The notes below the pieces were generated by a model. It made no database searches. It saw nothing but the letters and a program-made list of their open reading frames with translations, and had not been told where the DNA came from. This document shows positions 42,465 through 51,621 of a stretch of DNA of 64,000 bases, piece by piece (position 1 is the first letter of the stretch; the number at the start of each line of letters is the position of its first letter). The position numbers and the translations under genes are program-made. The stretch is from contig CAYJJI010000004.1 of assembly GCA_964370475.1 (NCBI GenBank), positions 12,184-76,183 of the forward strand, in the 5' to 3' direction. This DNA is from CAYJCL01 sp964370475 (GTDB lineage Bacteria; Bacillota_I; Bacilli_A; RF39; UBA660).

Positions 42465-44576
42465 ATGCAAGAATTAAAACAAGAAAGAGAACACTTAGAA
42501 AAAACAATATCTGAGTATCAAAAAGTAACAGAAGAAACAATAATTAAATACGAAAATGTTCCCAAGCAATACAAAAGTACTCCAGAATTAGCTTTTGAAA
42601 TGTCAAAAATGTTTGGAATGAAAATTGATTTATTAAACAAAAATCAAGAAAAACCATACTTTGCAAGGATTGATTTTGAATCAAAAGAAAATAATGTATG
42701 TTACATAAGTAAAGTGGGAATATATGATAGTGACAATCGTATAATCACTGTAGATTGGAGAGCCCCTATAGCCAATCTATATTATGACTCTAATGTAGGA
42801 TCTGCATCATACGAAGCTCCAGAAGGTATAATTAAGGGGGTATTAACTACTAAGAGACAATATGAAATAGAAAATAAAGAATTAATAAGTTATCAAGATG
42901 TTGATACAGTATCAAATGATGAAATACTAAAACCATATCTTAACGCTAGTGCAGATAATAGATTAAAAAATATCGTAACAACAATTCAAACAGAACAAAA
43001 TCAAATAATAAGAGAAAAAAATTATAAAAACATTATAATTCAAGGAGTAGCAGGATCTGGAAAAACAACAGTAGCACTTCACCGTATAGCTTACTTAGTA
43101 TATAATCACTTAAAAACAATCAATCCAGATCAATATTTAGTAATTGGACCTAATAAATTTTTCGTTAACTACATATCTAACGTATTACCAGATTTAGATG
43201 TAAACAATGTTAATCAATTAACGTATGAAGAACTAGTAGAAAAATTTATTAAAGAAAAAATAACTTTACTAAGTAATGAGAACACAATTAAAAGAGCATT
43301 AACTAATCCAGAAACTCTTATCTTTGAAAAACTAAGACTATCAATGGAATATAAAAAAGCACTAAAAAAATACATGAACGACTACATAAAAAACATTCTA
43401 CCTGAAGAAGATTTAATCATTAAAGGTTACAAAGTATTATCGAAAAAAGAAATATCAAAAATATATGATGAAACTAATAATCAAATAATAAAAGAAAAAG
43501 TAGAAAGAACTATTCTCTTATTAAGTAAATATATTAAAGATAATTATGGTCGATTAAAAAATAAAATAGATAATTCATATCACTTAAAAATAGAACAACT
43601 AAATAAAGAAGATATTATGTTAGAAAAGAAAAAATACGAAGCAGTTATAAAAGAGTTAACTAACTTATTAAAACCATCCTTAAAAACATACTTTAAAAAA
43701 TCAACAGTCAAAGTATTCAACTTATACATAGATTTTATAAATAATATTGACAACTATTTATTGATAGATGAAACAATAAAAGAACAATTTATTAATCATT
43801 TAAAAAATATAAAGAAAAAACAAGTAGAATACGAAGATTTATCAGCTCTTGCATATTTATACTATAAAACATATGGAAGAGATGAATTAAATAAATATCG
43901 TCATACAGTAATAGATGAAGCACAAGATTATGGAGAATTCGACTTTTATATCTTAAAGAAAATATTAAGTAAAACAACATTCAGTATCTTTGGCGATATC
44001 GCCCAATCGATATATGAGTACAGAAGTATAAAAAACTGGGAAGAAGTAAGTAAAATAATGTTTAATAACAATAGTGAATTATTCTACTTATTAAAAAGCT
44101 ATCGTACAACAGTAGAAATAATGAGCGAAGCTAATAAGACAATAAAACATATTGGACTTAAAGAATCATTGCCCGTATTAAGACATAATAAAGAAGTTAT
44201 ATACGAACCAATTACTAATAAAATAAATCAAATAATAGACTTTATAAAATATTCATTAAAAAAAGATTACAAAACAGTAGCTATAATTTCTAAAACTGAA
44301 GAAGAATCAAATTATATATATAAAGAATTACTAAATAATAAAATCAACGTAGTAAATATCAATGATTCAAATACCACTTATAGTGGAGGAATATGTACAC
44401 TAACTTCATCTTTAGCAAAAGGGTTAGAATTTGATACAGTAATTATAAGTGATGCATCAAAACAATCATACAATCAAGACAAAACAATAGATATGAAGTT
44501 ATTATACGTATCTATGACTAGACCTTTACACGAATTAAAGGTATTATATAATAAAGAACTATGTGAAGTTCTATAG
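42465..44576 (+). CDS. HelD-like superfamily 1 helicase
   Basis: A 703-residue helicase of the HelD/UvrD group. HelD proteins displace RNA polymerase from DNA and recycle it, and related proteins protect from rifampicin. The N terminus has the coiled-coil arm expected to enter the polymerase secondary channel, then PYFARIDF and VDWRAPIANLYYDS, which mark the family; Walker A is QGVAGSGKTTVALHRIAYLVY and motif II VIDEAQDYGE. Start ATG 42465 after AGAGGT; an in-frame TTG at 42438 is inside the leader hairpin. Its stop overlaps the AGGAGG of the next gene, so it heads the Nudix-JAMM-Nudix-HAD cluster. Confidence 0.85.
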   Translation: MQELKQEREHLEKTISEYQKVTEETIIKYENVPKQYKSTPELAFEMSKMFGMKIDLLNKNQEKPYFARIDFESKENNVCYISKVGIYDSDNRIITVDWRAPIANLYYDSNVGSASYEAPEGIIKGVLTTKRQYEIENKELISYQDVDTVSNDEILKPYLNASADNRLKNIVTTIQTEQNQIIREKNYKNIIIQGVAGSGKTTVALHRIAYLVYNHLKTINPDQYLVIGPNKFFVNYISNVLPDLDVNNVNQLTYEELVEKFIKEKITLLSNENTIKRALTNPETLIFEKLRLSMEYKKALKKYMNDYIKNILPEEDLIIKGYKVLSKKEISKIYDETNNQIIKEKVERTILLLSKYIKDNYGRLKNKIDNSYHLKIEQLNKEDIMLEKKKYEAVIKELTNLLKPSLKTYFKKSTVKVFNLYIDFINNIDNYLLIDETIKEQFINHLKNIKKKQVEYEDLSALAYLYYKTYGRDELNKYRHTVIDEAQDYGEFDFYILKKILSKTTFSIFGDIAQSIYEYRSIKNWEEVSKIMFNNNSELFYLLKSYRTTVEIMSEANKTIKHIGLKESLPVLRHNKEVIYEPITNKINQIIDFIKYSLKKDYKTVAIISKTEEESNYIYKELLNNKINVVNINDSNTTYSGGICTLTSSLAKGLEFDTVIISDASKQSYNQDKTIDMKLLYVSMTRPLHELKVLYNKELCEVL

Positions 44577-44584
44577 GAGGAAAT

Positions 44585-44977
44585 ATGGAAAAATGTTGTG
44601 GAACAATAATTATTAATGAAAAAAAAGTATTAATAGTAAAAATGAAAGAAGGACACTATGGATTTCCAAAAGGTCACGTTGAAGATGACGAAAGTGAAAT
44701 CCAAACTGCACTAAGAGAAACCAAAGAAGAAACTAACTTAGATGTAGAAATAATAAGTGATAAAAGATATATAAATAAATATACAATGCCAAACGGCATT
44801 GATAAAGAAGTAATATTCTTTTTAGCAAAACCAATCACTAATGAAATAAATTTACAAGTAGAAGAAATATCAGAGTACATATGGGTACCAATAAATGAAA
44901 TAACTAATTACTTTGAACACAAAGATTCGTTCGAATTATGGGAAAGTGTATTACCAGATATTAAAGAAAAGGAGTAA
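44585..44977 (+). CDS. Nudix hydrolase (Ap4A hydrolase-like)
   Basis: A 130-residue Nudix hydrolase. The Nudix box GHVEDDESEIQTALRETKEE gives the G-x5-E-x7-REUxEE pattern and is preceded by GFPKGH, as in diadenosine tetraphosphate hydrolases. It would cut nucleoside diphosphate-linked compounds. AGGAGG at the helicase stop; the next gene starts one base after its stop. Confidence 0.83.
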   Translation: MEKCCGTIIINEKKVLIVKMKEGHYGFPKGHVEDDESEIQTALRETKEETNLDVEIISDKRYINKYTMPNGIDKEVIFFLAKPITNEINLQVEEISEYIWVPINEITNYFEHKDSFELWESVLPDIKEKE

Positions 44978-44978
44978 A

Positions 44979-45731
44979 ATGACAACAATAGAAGAAGTAA
45001 AACAATCACCAATGTATATAAATGAATTTGAAGAAATAATTAATGCAACAGAAAAAATTCTAGCAACAAACAAAGAATTAGAAGCAAAAGAAATTGATTT
45101 AGGAAATACACCAATCGCTCCAGTACTAATTCCTAGTAATGAAACGATGGTAGTATTAAATTCAAGTGCAACAATTAAATATTACAAATTATTAAGATTA
45201 TTAGAAAATGAAAAAACATCATTAGAATACTCATTTGTAATGATAGGAAGAAAACTCCAATACGATACTGATGAAACAATCGTAATAGATGATATAATTA
45301 GTACAGATAAAAAAACAAAACTAAGTAATAGAGAAACAACAATAGATCAAGATTTACTAAATAAAATTATTAATAAAGCAATAAAAAATAAAGCATCCTT
45401 CATAGGAATTGGTCATACTCATCCTAAAATTTCAGATGAAGAAAAAAAGACTACAATGAACAACTTCCTTTCACAAGAAGTAATGGAAAAAAACTTTGTT
45501 AGAGAACCAGGTCTAAACTTCTCTCTAGCAGACGTATACAATTATAATAATTTATACGAATGGGCAACACCAAAAGGAATCCATACTGGAATGGCTGTAA
45601 TAATGTATAACGGAGAAGTAGCAATGATTACTAGAGATTCAAAAAAATTAACAAGATGTGAAGAAATATTCGACATGAATAGTGGCGAAGAAATAAAAAC
45701 ACCACGTTTATCAGTAGGAATGAAATTATGA
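44979..45731 (+). CDS. JAMM/MPN (JAB-type) metalloprotease-like protein between two Nudix genes
   Basis: A 250-residue protein from ATG 44979 (AAAGGAG at 44968-44974; upstream in-frame codons lack a site). The JAMM metal motif is visible: IGIGHTHP (His146 and His148), then after a 33-residue insert Ser182-x2-Asp185 (FSLADVY); Glu83 in SLEYSFVMIG is the likely catalytic Glu. JAMM proteins hydrolyse isopeptide or peptide bonds, or in RadC-like forms have unknown roles. The target is unknown. Its stop overlaps the following Nudix gene as ATGA. The N-terminal 60 residues have no assignment. Confidence 0.75.
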   Translation: MTTIEEVKQSPMYINEFEEIINATEKILATNKELEAKEIDLGNTPIAPVLIPSNETMVVLNSSATIKYYKLLRLLENEKTSLEYSFVMIGRKLQYDTDETIVIDDIISTDKKTKLSNRETTIDQDLLNKIINKAIKNKASFIGIGHTHPKISDEEKKTTMNNFLSQEVMEKNFVREPGLNFSLADVYNYNNLYEWATPKGIHTGMAVIMYNGEVAMITRDSKKLTRCEEIFDMNSGEEIKTPRLSVGMKL

Positions 45732-46261
45732 TAACTATAGAAAAAAATCACAACTTCCTGACTATGGAAGATATCAACTCCCAAATATATCGAGCTCGTG
45801 CAGTAATATTGAATGATAATGACGAAATATTAATGGGTTACTGTGGAGGAATATATCAATTTCCTGGTGGTCACGTAGAACAAGACGAAACAATATCAGA
45901 AGGATTAATAAGAGAAGTAAAAGAAGAAACAGGAATAGAAATAGCCCAAAAAGAATATATACCATTTTATAAAATAAAATACTTAAATAAAGACTACCCA
46001 GAAAAAAACATAAATAGATGTACAGAATTTTTATATTTTTTAATAAAATGCAACGAACCATATAACATGGAAAATACAAACTTTGACCAATATGAAAAAG
46101 ATAATAATTTCGAATTAAAATATATTAAAATAGAAGAAATAATTCCTATATTAAATGAAGATTTAAATAAAGAAGAGAAACTTAACATAATATACTCAGA
46201 AATAATATCAGTAATACAAGAATTATTGGAGAATAAAGATGAAATACTTAATATCAATTGA
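45728..46261 (+). CDS. Second Nudix hydrolase of the cluster
   Basis: A 177-residue Nudix protein, more diverged. The box is GHVEQDETISEGLIREVKEETG, preceded by FPGG; an acidic C-terminal helix follows. Unlike the first Nudix gene it has about 45 extra residues. The substrate is unknown. It overlaps the JAMM gene by 4 nt and the following HAD gene by 23 nt, a sign of coupled translation. Confidence 0.82.
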   Translation: MITIEKNHNFLTMEDINSQIYRARAVILNDNDEILMGYCGGIYQFPGGHVEQDETISEGLIREVKEETGIEIAQKEYIPFYKIKYLNKDYPEKNINRCTEFLYFLIKCNEPYNMENTNFDQYEKDNNFELKYIKIEEIIPILNEDLNKEEKLNIIYSEIISVIQELLENKDEILNIN

Positions 46262-47003
46262 TTTAGATGGAACCCTAAAAAATCAAAGTGGAAAAATATC
46301 TAAAAGAGCTAAACAAGTCATAAAAAAACTAGAAGAAAGAGGTCATTACATAGTATTAAATAGCGGAAGGCCCAGAACATACACTGAAGAAATTGCAAAT
46401 AAATTAAATAATAAAAATTATTTAATCAGTAGCAATGGTTCAGTGATATATGACCTAGTAAATAAAAAACTATTAAATATTGATTATATAGACTTATTAG
46501 CACTAACAGATATCTTTAACTTAGCAAACCAAAAGAAAATAAGAGTAGTACTAGTAAATGATAACGAAGAATATGTAACTCAGTATAAAGTAAATAATCT
46601 TCAAACATTAATAACAGAAATACCTTCTAATAAAAACTTTAATCAAATGTTTATTATGAGTAAAGATATAGAAAATATTAAAAAGTTAAAAGAAGAAATA
46701 GAATTAAAAAAATATGATACCATATCTATTATGTATGCGTTATTCAACGATAGTGGATGGTTAAGCATTTCCAAAAAAAATACTAACAAAGGTAGCTCAG
46801 TTAAATACTTAAAAAACTTCATCAAAGAAGATATTACAACCATATCAATAGGCAATGACTACAATGATATCCCGATGTTTAAAGAATCAGATATATCAGT
46901 AGTTGTAAGCAATGCAACAGATGAAATAAAAAAACACGCAGATATAACAGTTCTAAGCAACACAGAAGATGGAGTAGCTAAATACTTAGAGACTTTACTA
47001 TAG
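46239..47003 (+). CDS. Cof-type HAD phosphatase
   Basis: A 254-residue HAD IIB phosphatase. Motif I ISIDLDGTLKN, motif II NSGRPRTY, the conserved Lys region KKNTNKGSSVKYL and motif IV GNDYNDIPMF are all present. Such enzymes dephosphorylate sugar phosphates, FMN or pyridoxal phosphate. It ends the cluster begun by the helicase, followed by a terminator that contains the stop codon. Confidence 0.87.
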   Translation: MKYLISIDLDGTLKNQSGKISKRAKQVIKKLEERGHYIVLNSGRPRTYTEEIANKLNNKNYLISSNGSVIYDLVNKKLLNIDYIDLLALTDIFNLANQKKIRVVLVNDNEEYVTQYKVNNLQTLITEIPSNKNFNQMFIMSKDIENIKKLKEEIELKKYDTISIMYALFNDSGWLSISKKNTNKGSSVKYLKNFIKEDITTISIGNDYNDIPMFKESDISVVVSNATDEIKKHADITVLSNTEDGVAKYLETLL

Positions 47004-47018
47004 ATAAGGTCTTTTTTT
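46991..47018 (+). terminator. Terminator of the HelD-Nudix-JAMM-Nudix-HAD cluster
   Basis: AGACTTTA and TAAGGTCT form an 8-bp stem with one G-U pair, with the stop codon TAG in the loop and a run of seven T. Confidence 0.8.
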
Positions 47019-47019
47019 T

Positions 47020-47028
47020 ATGTTAAAA
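47020..47028 (+). promoter_or_regulatory. Extended -10 promoter of the SpoT-like HD gene
   Basis: TGTTAAAAT immediately after the terminator T-tract, with AGAGGT at 47036-47041. Confidence 0.65.
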
Positions 47029-47045
47029 TATCCTTAGAGGTATAT

Positions 47046-47588
47046 ATGTATAATAAAGAAGAAGAAGCAATAAGGTTTACCATCAAATCCTTTGATGGTA
47101 TAAAAAGACACAAAGAAAATATTGATATGTCTTATCATAGTATCATCGTAGGAAATATGTTAAAAAACAACAATCAACCATTAGATACTATAATATCTGG
47201 ATATCTTCACGACATCATAGAGGACACCAATTCTACATACGAAGATATCAAAAACAAATTTGGAGAAACTATCGCTAATAATGTTTTATTATTAAGTGAA
47301 GATAACTCCATAAAAGACTGGCAAGAAAGAAAAAAAACTTTCATTAATCAAATAAAAGATCAACCAGAAGAAATCATTATCATAGAAATAGCAGATAAAT
47401 TACACAACTTAATATCTGATTATGATAACTGGTTAATAAATAAATCAATTGCCTTAGAAACCCCAACAAGAAGCTACGAATTAGGTAAATGGTTCTACCT
47501 GGAATTACAAAAATTATTTAATGATAGAATATCTAACAATGAATTGTTAGATAGATTCAATACTATAGTAAACATTTATTATAAATAG
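47046..47588 (+). CDS. HD-domain protein resembling the hydrolase half of SpoT
   Basis: A 180-residue protein. GYLHDIIEDTNSTYED (HD followed by ED) and IADKLHNLISD match the HD hydrolase motifs of RelA/SpoT (HDVVEDT, ADRLHN), and the upstream YHSIIVG gives the first His. It contains no synthetase domain, so it would be a small alarmone hydrolase-like protein or another nucleotidase of the HD family. Own promoter. The downstream gene starts with a separate strong promoter. Confidence 0.7.
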   Translation: MYNKEEEAIRFTIKSFDGIKRHKENIDMSYHSIIVGNMLKNNNQPLDTIISGYLHDIIEDTNSTYEDIKNKFGETIANNVLLLSEDNSIKDWQERKKTFINQIKDQPEEIIIIEIADKLHNLISDYDNWLINKSIALETPTRSYELGKWFYLELQKLFNDRISNNELLDRFNTIVNIYYK

Positions 47589-47592
47589 TATG

Positions 47593-47621
47593 TTGACAAT
47601 AAAAGTGTAAAGTGGTATAGT
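47593..47621 (+). promoter_or_regulatory. Strong promoter of the AMP-binding gene
   Basis: TTGACA (47593-47598), 17-nt spacer, TATAGT (47616-47621) with TG one base upstream. Confidence 0.82.
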
Positions 47622-47645
47622 ATCCGCAAGAAAAGAGGGGTAATT

Positions 47646-49667
47646 ATGAGATATAATTCTGATGAAATTAAAAAAAGAACATTTCAATTTATACAAGAAA
47701 ATGAAAAATATGATCAATCAAAACCTGCACTAAAATATTTTACAAAAAGTATTAGTACAGGTGAATTAGAAGATAATATAAAAAAAACAGCAATAGCATC
47801 AAAAAATCTTGGAATAAAAAAAGATGAAGTAGTATATATTTTTGGACTAAATACTCCAGAAATAGTTACGACATTTTATGCTCTAAATGAAATGGGAGCA
47901 GTTAGTGAATGGTTTAATCCAAAAGGAATGACTGTTCAAATGATGAGAGATTTTATTAATAAAAATAATATCAAACATCTAGTTATAACAAATGTGATGT
48001 ATCTAATAGCAAAAGAAGCAATAAAAGGAACACAAGTAGAGAAAGTTATTGTAAACAATATAACTGACTCATTTGATTTAATTGCCAATATAGGTTATTT
48101 TTACAAAGTTGTGTTTCCGAATATGTTAAATAATTCGAAATTTGCTAAAGCAGTTCTTGATGACAATGCTCTAATGGGTAGAATATTTGCAGACCAAAAT
48201 GATAAGAATGAATTGTATTATCAATTAGAAAAATTAAGAAAATATTCTAAAGAAGAGTTGTTACACGCAAAAGTGGCATTTGATAATGATCAAAATAGAG
48301 ATTCAAGATTTATAACATGGGATGATTTTATTAAAAATTACTACAGAGAAGATAAAGGTTATAGTCCAGTTAAATATGAAGATGAAAAAACAACATTAAT
48401 TGTGCATACAGGTGGAACAACTGGACCGGTAAAGAGAATAGAAATGACTGATTCGAGAGCAAATGCATCAGCATATCAAGTTGGACAATACCCAATAAAT
48501 TTTGAACACTATGATTCATTTATGCAAATAATACCTCCGATAGTAGCAACAGGATTATCTGCGATGCATATGGCGAGATATTATAATCAATTAACATATT
48601 TAGTGCCTTCATATTCAAAGGATGAATTCTGGCCTTATATGATTAAGAATAAAATTAATCATACGTTAGCAGTTCCAGCATTTGTAAAAACAATTATAGA
48701 TAATCCATTAATAACAGGAAAAGATTTAAGTTTTCTTAAATCATTAAATTATGGTGGAGAAGCAATGCCAGCAGCAGAAGACATCGAGGTAGACAAAATA
48801 TTAAAAGCTCATGGATGTCAAATACAAAATAGTATTGGATTTGGCCAAAATGAAGAGTTTGGAGCATTTTCAATAAATATAGCTCTAAATGGAGTTCCAA
48901 AAGCGCCTGGATGTTGTGGATATCCATTTCCTGGTAGTAAGGCAGTAATATTAGATGAAAATGGAAATGATTTAGGAATCGGATACGATGAAAATGGAAA
49001 ATTAAAAGTAGGAATGTTATACGTTAGTGGGCCTACTGTAATGAAACAATATTACGATAATGACGAAGCAAATGCAAAGACAATAAAATATATAAATGGC
49101 GAAAAGTTCATTAAAACAGGAGATAGTTTCTCAATCGATGAATATGGAAGATTGTGGTTTGTAACAAGAGATGAAAGAATTATCAGAACTAAATCAGGAG
49201 GAAAAGTATTTGCTGTAAATTTAGAAAATCTTGCTAAATCAATAAATGGTGTAGCAGACGCATGTTCAGTAAAGATGGTAGATTTAAATAATGATAGTGT
49301 ACCAACTATATATATAGCAATGAAGACTTATGAAATGGTAAACGAAACTCCAGTATTTTATACTGCAGCAGAAAAAGAGGTATTAAAAAATAACATAGTA
49401 AATGAAATGATTAGACTAAATACAGAAAGAAACTATGACTATTATGATATAAAACAATTTATTTTCTGTGATGAAATACCATTAACTAGTGCAATGAATA
49501 AAGCTCATTATAGAGTTCTAGAACACGAAAATCAAACTCATTATCAAGAAACAAATGGAAATTATCCACTAGTAAGGACTATAGAAAAACCGATGAATGA
49601 AATAAAAAAAGAATACGAAGAATTACACGAAAATACAAATGACAAGAGTTTGAAAAGAAAAAAATAG
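47646..49667 (+). CDS. AMP-dependent synthetase/ligase (ANL superfamily)
   Basis: A 673-residue adenylating enzyme. The P-loop-like motif is HTGGTTGPVKR, followed by NSIGFGQNEEF and the late motif KTGDSFSIDEYGRLWFVTRDERIIR, including the conserved Asp and hinge of the family. Such enzymes activate fatty or other carboxylic acids as acyl-AMP and transfer them to CoA or to a carrier. It has an insertion of about 80 residues before the P-loop (residues 160-240) and a Lys/Glu-rich tail, so the substrate cannot be guessed. Strong own promoter and own terminator. A sensor kinase gene follows. Confidence 0.87.
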   Translation: MRYNSDEIKKRTFQFIQENEKYDQSKPALKYFTKSISTGELEDNIKKTAIASKNLGIKKDEVVYIFGLNTPEIVTTFYALNEMGAVSEWFNPKGMTVQMMRDFINKNNIKHLVITNVMYLIAKEAIKGTQVEKVIVNNITDSFDLIANIGYFYKVVFPNMLNNSKFAKAVLDDNALMGRIFADQNDKNELYYQLEKLRKYSKEELLHAKVAFDNDQNRDSRFITWDDFIKNYYREDKGYSPVKYEDEKTTLIVHTGGTTGPVKRIEMTDSRANASAYQVGQYPINFEHYDSFMQIIPPIVATGLSAMHMARYYNQLTYLVPSYSKDEFWPYMIKNKINHTLAVPAFVKTIIDNPLITGKDLSFLKSLNYGGEAMPAAEDIEVDKILKAHGCQIQNSIGFGQNEEFGAFSINIALNGVPKAPGCCGYPFPGSKAVILDENGNDLGIGYDENGKLKVGMLYVSGPTVMKQYYDNDEANAKTIKYINGEKFIKTGDSFSIDEYGRLWFVTRDERIIRTKSGGKVFAVNLENLAKSINGVADACSVKMVDLNNDSVPTIYIAMKTYEMVNETPVFYTAAEKEVLKNNIVNEMIRLNTERNYDYYDIKQFIFCDEIPLTSAMNKAHYRVLEHENQTHYQETNGNYPLVRTIEKPMNEIKKEYEELHENTNDKSLKRKK

Positions 49668-49688
49668 TTGATTAATCAACTATTTTTT
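49661..49688 (+). terminator. Terminator of the AMP-binding gene
   Basis: AAAATAGTTGA (49661-49671), loop TTAA, TCAACTATTTT (49676-49686), T-tract; the stop TAG is inside the stem. Confidence 0.88.
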
Positions 49689-49708
49689 CTTGTATAAAAT
49701 TTCAAAAA

Positions 49709-49717
49709 TGTTATAAT
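49709..49717 (+). promoter_or_regulatory. Extended -10 promoter of the hybrid kinase
   Basis: TGTTATAAT, 21 nt before ATG 49738. Confidence 0.65.
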
Positions 49718-49737
49718 TGAATAATAGGAGTGATAAG

Positions 49738-51537
49738 ATGAATGTAGTACTTTATACTAGTGCAAGTAGCTTTGTTTTTTTAACATTAGTAGCAATATTT
49801 TATTATTCTAAAAAAAGAGTAGAAAATAATAGCACAAAAACATTTGATAAGTTAGTGCTTATAACACTAACGATGATAGCGTTTGAAATAGCTGGTACAA
49901 TAATACCACACCAAGAATATGAATTTTGGAAAGTACTAACTAAAAAAATATATTTATTATTCTTTTTGTTATGGGCACATGTGTATGCAACGTACATACT
50001 AGATTACATAAAAAGGAAATACAATGAAATAATTAAATTTCTATTTAAAATAATATATCCGGTTACAGCAATAACAATCCTTATATTACCACTAAATTTG
50101 ATAATAGAAAATGACTTGGTAGTATCAGTTAAAGGAATGAGTATGAACTTGTTTATGATTGTTATAGCAATTTATATGATAACTGTTATTCCTTCATTTA
50201 TTATTAATTTTAAAAATAATAAAGAAAAAATGTTAACAAGTGTAGCTTTTATAGTGATACCGATAATAACATTTTCTATACAATTATTTTATCCAGAAGT
50301 ACTGCTACACAGCTCTGCAATAACAATAACTGTTATGATTTTATATTTCACGATGGAAAATCCAGATGTAAAAATGATAAATGAATTAAACTTAGCTAAA
50401 GATACAGCAGAAAAAGCAAATAGAGCTAAAAGTGATTTTTTAAGTAGTATGTCCCACGAAATAAGAACACCGCTTAATGCAATAGTGGGATTCTCAGAAT
50501 TAATTGATAATGCTAAGAACTTAGAAGAAGCTAAAGAAGATGCAAAAGACATAGTGACCGCTTCTAATACACTACTAGAAATAGTGAATGGAATCCTAGA
50601 TATAAGCAAAATAGAAGCAGGAAAAGTAGAAATAGTAGAAACTGATTACTCATTAAGTAAAGTGTTGTCAGAAGCAAATACACTAGCAAAATCCCGCATA
50701 GGAACAAAAGATATAGAATTGATAACTAATATCGCTCCAGATCTACCTCAAAGCTTGCTGGGTGACCAAATCAATATGAAAAAAGTTATAATTAATATAT
50801 TAACAAATGCAGTAAAATATACAGAACAAGGATTCATTTACTTCACGGTTAACTGTGTAACTAAAAACGATACATGTCGTTTATTTATATCTGTAAAAGA
50901 TACTGGTAGAGGAATAAAACCAGAACAAATAGATAAATTATATACAAAATTCCAAAGATTAGAAGAAGATAAAAATACAACAATTGAAGGAACAGGATTA
51001 GGTCTTGCAATAACTAAACAATTAGTAGAACTAATGGGCGGAAAAATCACAGTAAAAAGTACTTATGGAGAAGGTTCAGAATTTATCATTTCATTAGATC
51101 AAAAAATAGTAAAACACCAAGTAAAAGAATATTATAAATACGATCAATCAGATATCATTAGAGACCTATCGAATTACAAAATATTAATAGTAGATGATAA
51201 TAATTTAAATCTTAAAGTAGCAGAAAGACTATTAGAAAAATACAAAGTAAAAGTCCAAAGCGTAACTAGTGGATACGAATGTATTAAAAATATAAATGAA
51301 AATAATAAATATGATTTAATATTTATGGACGACATGATGCCAAAAATGTCTGGAGTAGAAACATTCAATGAACTAAGAAAAATTCCGAATTTTAGCATAC
51401 CTGTAGTAGCACTAACTGCTAATGCCTTATCAGAAAATAAAGCTAAATACTTAAGTACTGGATTTGATGATTTTCTAGCTAAACCAATCGATAAAAATGA
51501 ATTAAACAGAATATTAAATAGATATTTAAGAAAATAG
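49738..51537 (+). CDS. Hybrid histidine kinase with seven-helix membrane sensor
   Basis: About 599 residues. The N-terminal 210 residues hold about seven hydrophobic helices with very short loops, like the 7TM sensor of some kinases. HisKA follows with SMSHEIRTPLNAI (phospho-His about residue 240), N box NILTNAVKYTE, G1 DTGRGIKP and G2 GTGLGLAI, then a receiver domain with FMDDMMPKMSG (phospho-Asp about 531) and a Lys in LAKPID. No HPt or output domain is present, so a separate phosphotransfer partner is expected elsewhere. ATG 49738 follows TAGGAGTGA; an in-frame TTG at 49717 overlaps the promoter. Confidence 0.9.
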   Translation: MNVVLYTSASSFVFLTLVAIFYYSKKRVENNSTKTFDKLVLITLTMIAFEIAGTIIPHQEYEFWKVLTKKIYLLFFLLWAHVYATYILDYIKRKYNEIIKFLFKIIYPVTAITILILPLNLIIENDLVVSVKGMSMNLFMIVIAIYMITVIPSFIINFKNNKEKMLTSVAFIVIPIITFSIQLFYPEVLLHSSAITITVMILYFTMENPDVKMINELNLAKDTAEKANRAKSDFLSSMSHEIRTPLNAIVGFSELIDNAKNLEEAKEDAKDIVTASNTLLEIVNGILDISKIEAGKVEIVETDYSLSKVLSEANTLAKSRIGTKDIELITNIAPDLPQSLLGDQINMKKVIINILTNAVKYTEQGFIYFTVNCVTKNDTCRLFISVKDTGRGIKPEQIDKLYTKFQRLEEDKNTTIEGTGLGLAITKQLVELMGGKITVKSTYGEGSEFIISLDQKIVKHQVKEYYKYDQSDIIRDLSNYKILIVDDNNLNLKVAERLLEKYKVKVQSVTSGYECIKNINENNKYDLIFMDDMMPKMSGVETFNELRKIPNFSIPVVALTANALSENKAKYLSTGFDDFLAKPIDKNELNRILNRYLRK

Positions 51538-51557
51538 GTGTAAAAGCACCTATTTTT
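51531..51557 (+). terminator. Terminator of the hybrid kinase gene
   Basis: AAAATAGGTG (51531-51540), loop TAAAAG, CACCTATTTT (51547-51556), T-tract; the TAG stop is inside the stem. Confidence 0.88.
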
Positions 51558-51621
51558 ATATACATAACATTTACAACAACTGCTTTATCTGATAAAATAA
51601 AATATAGAGAGGGTGTTTAAT

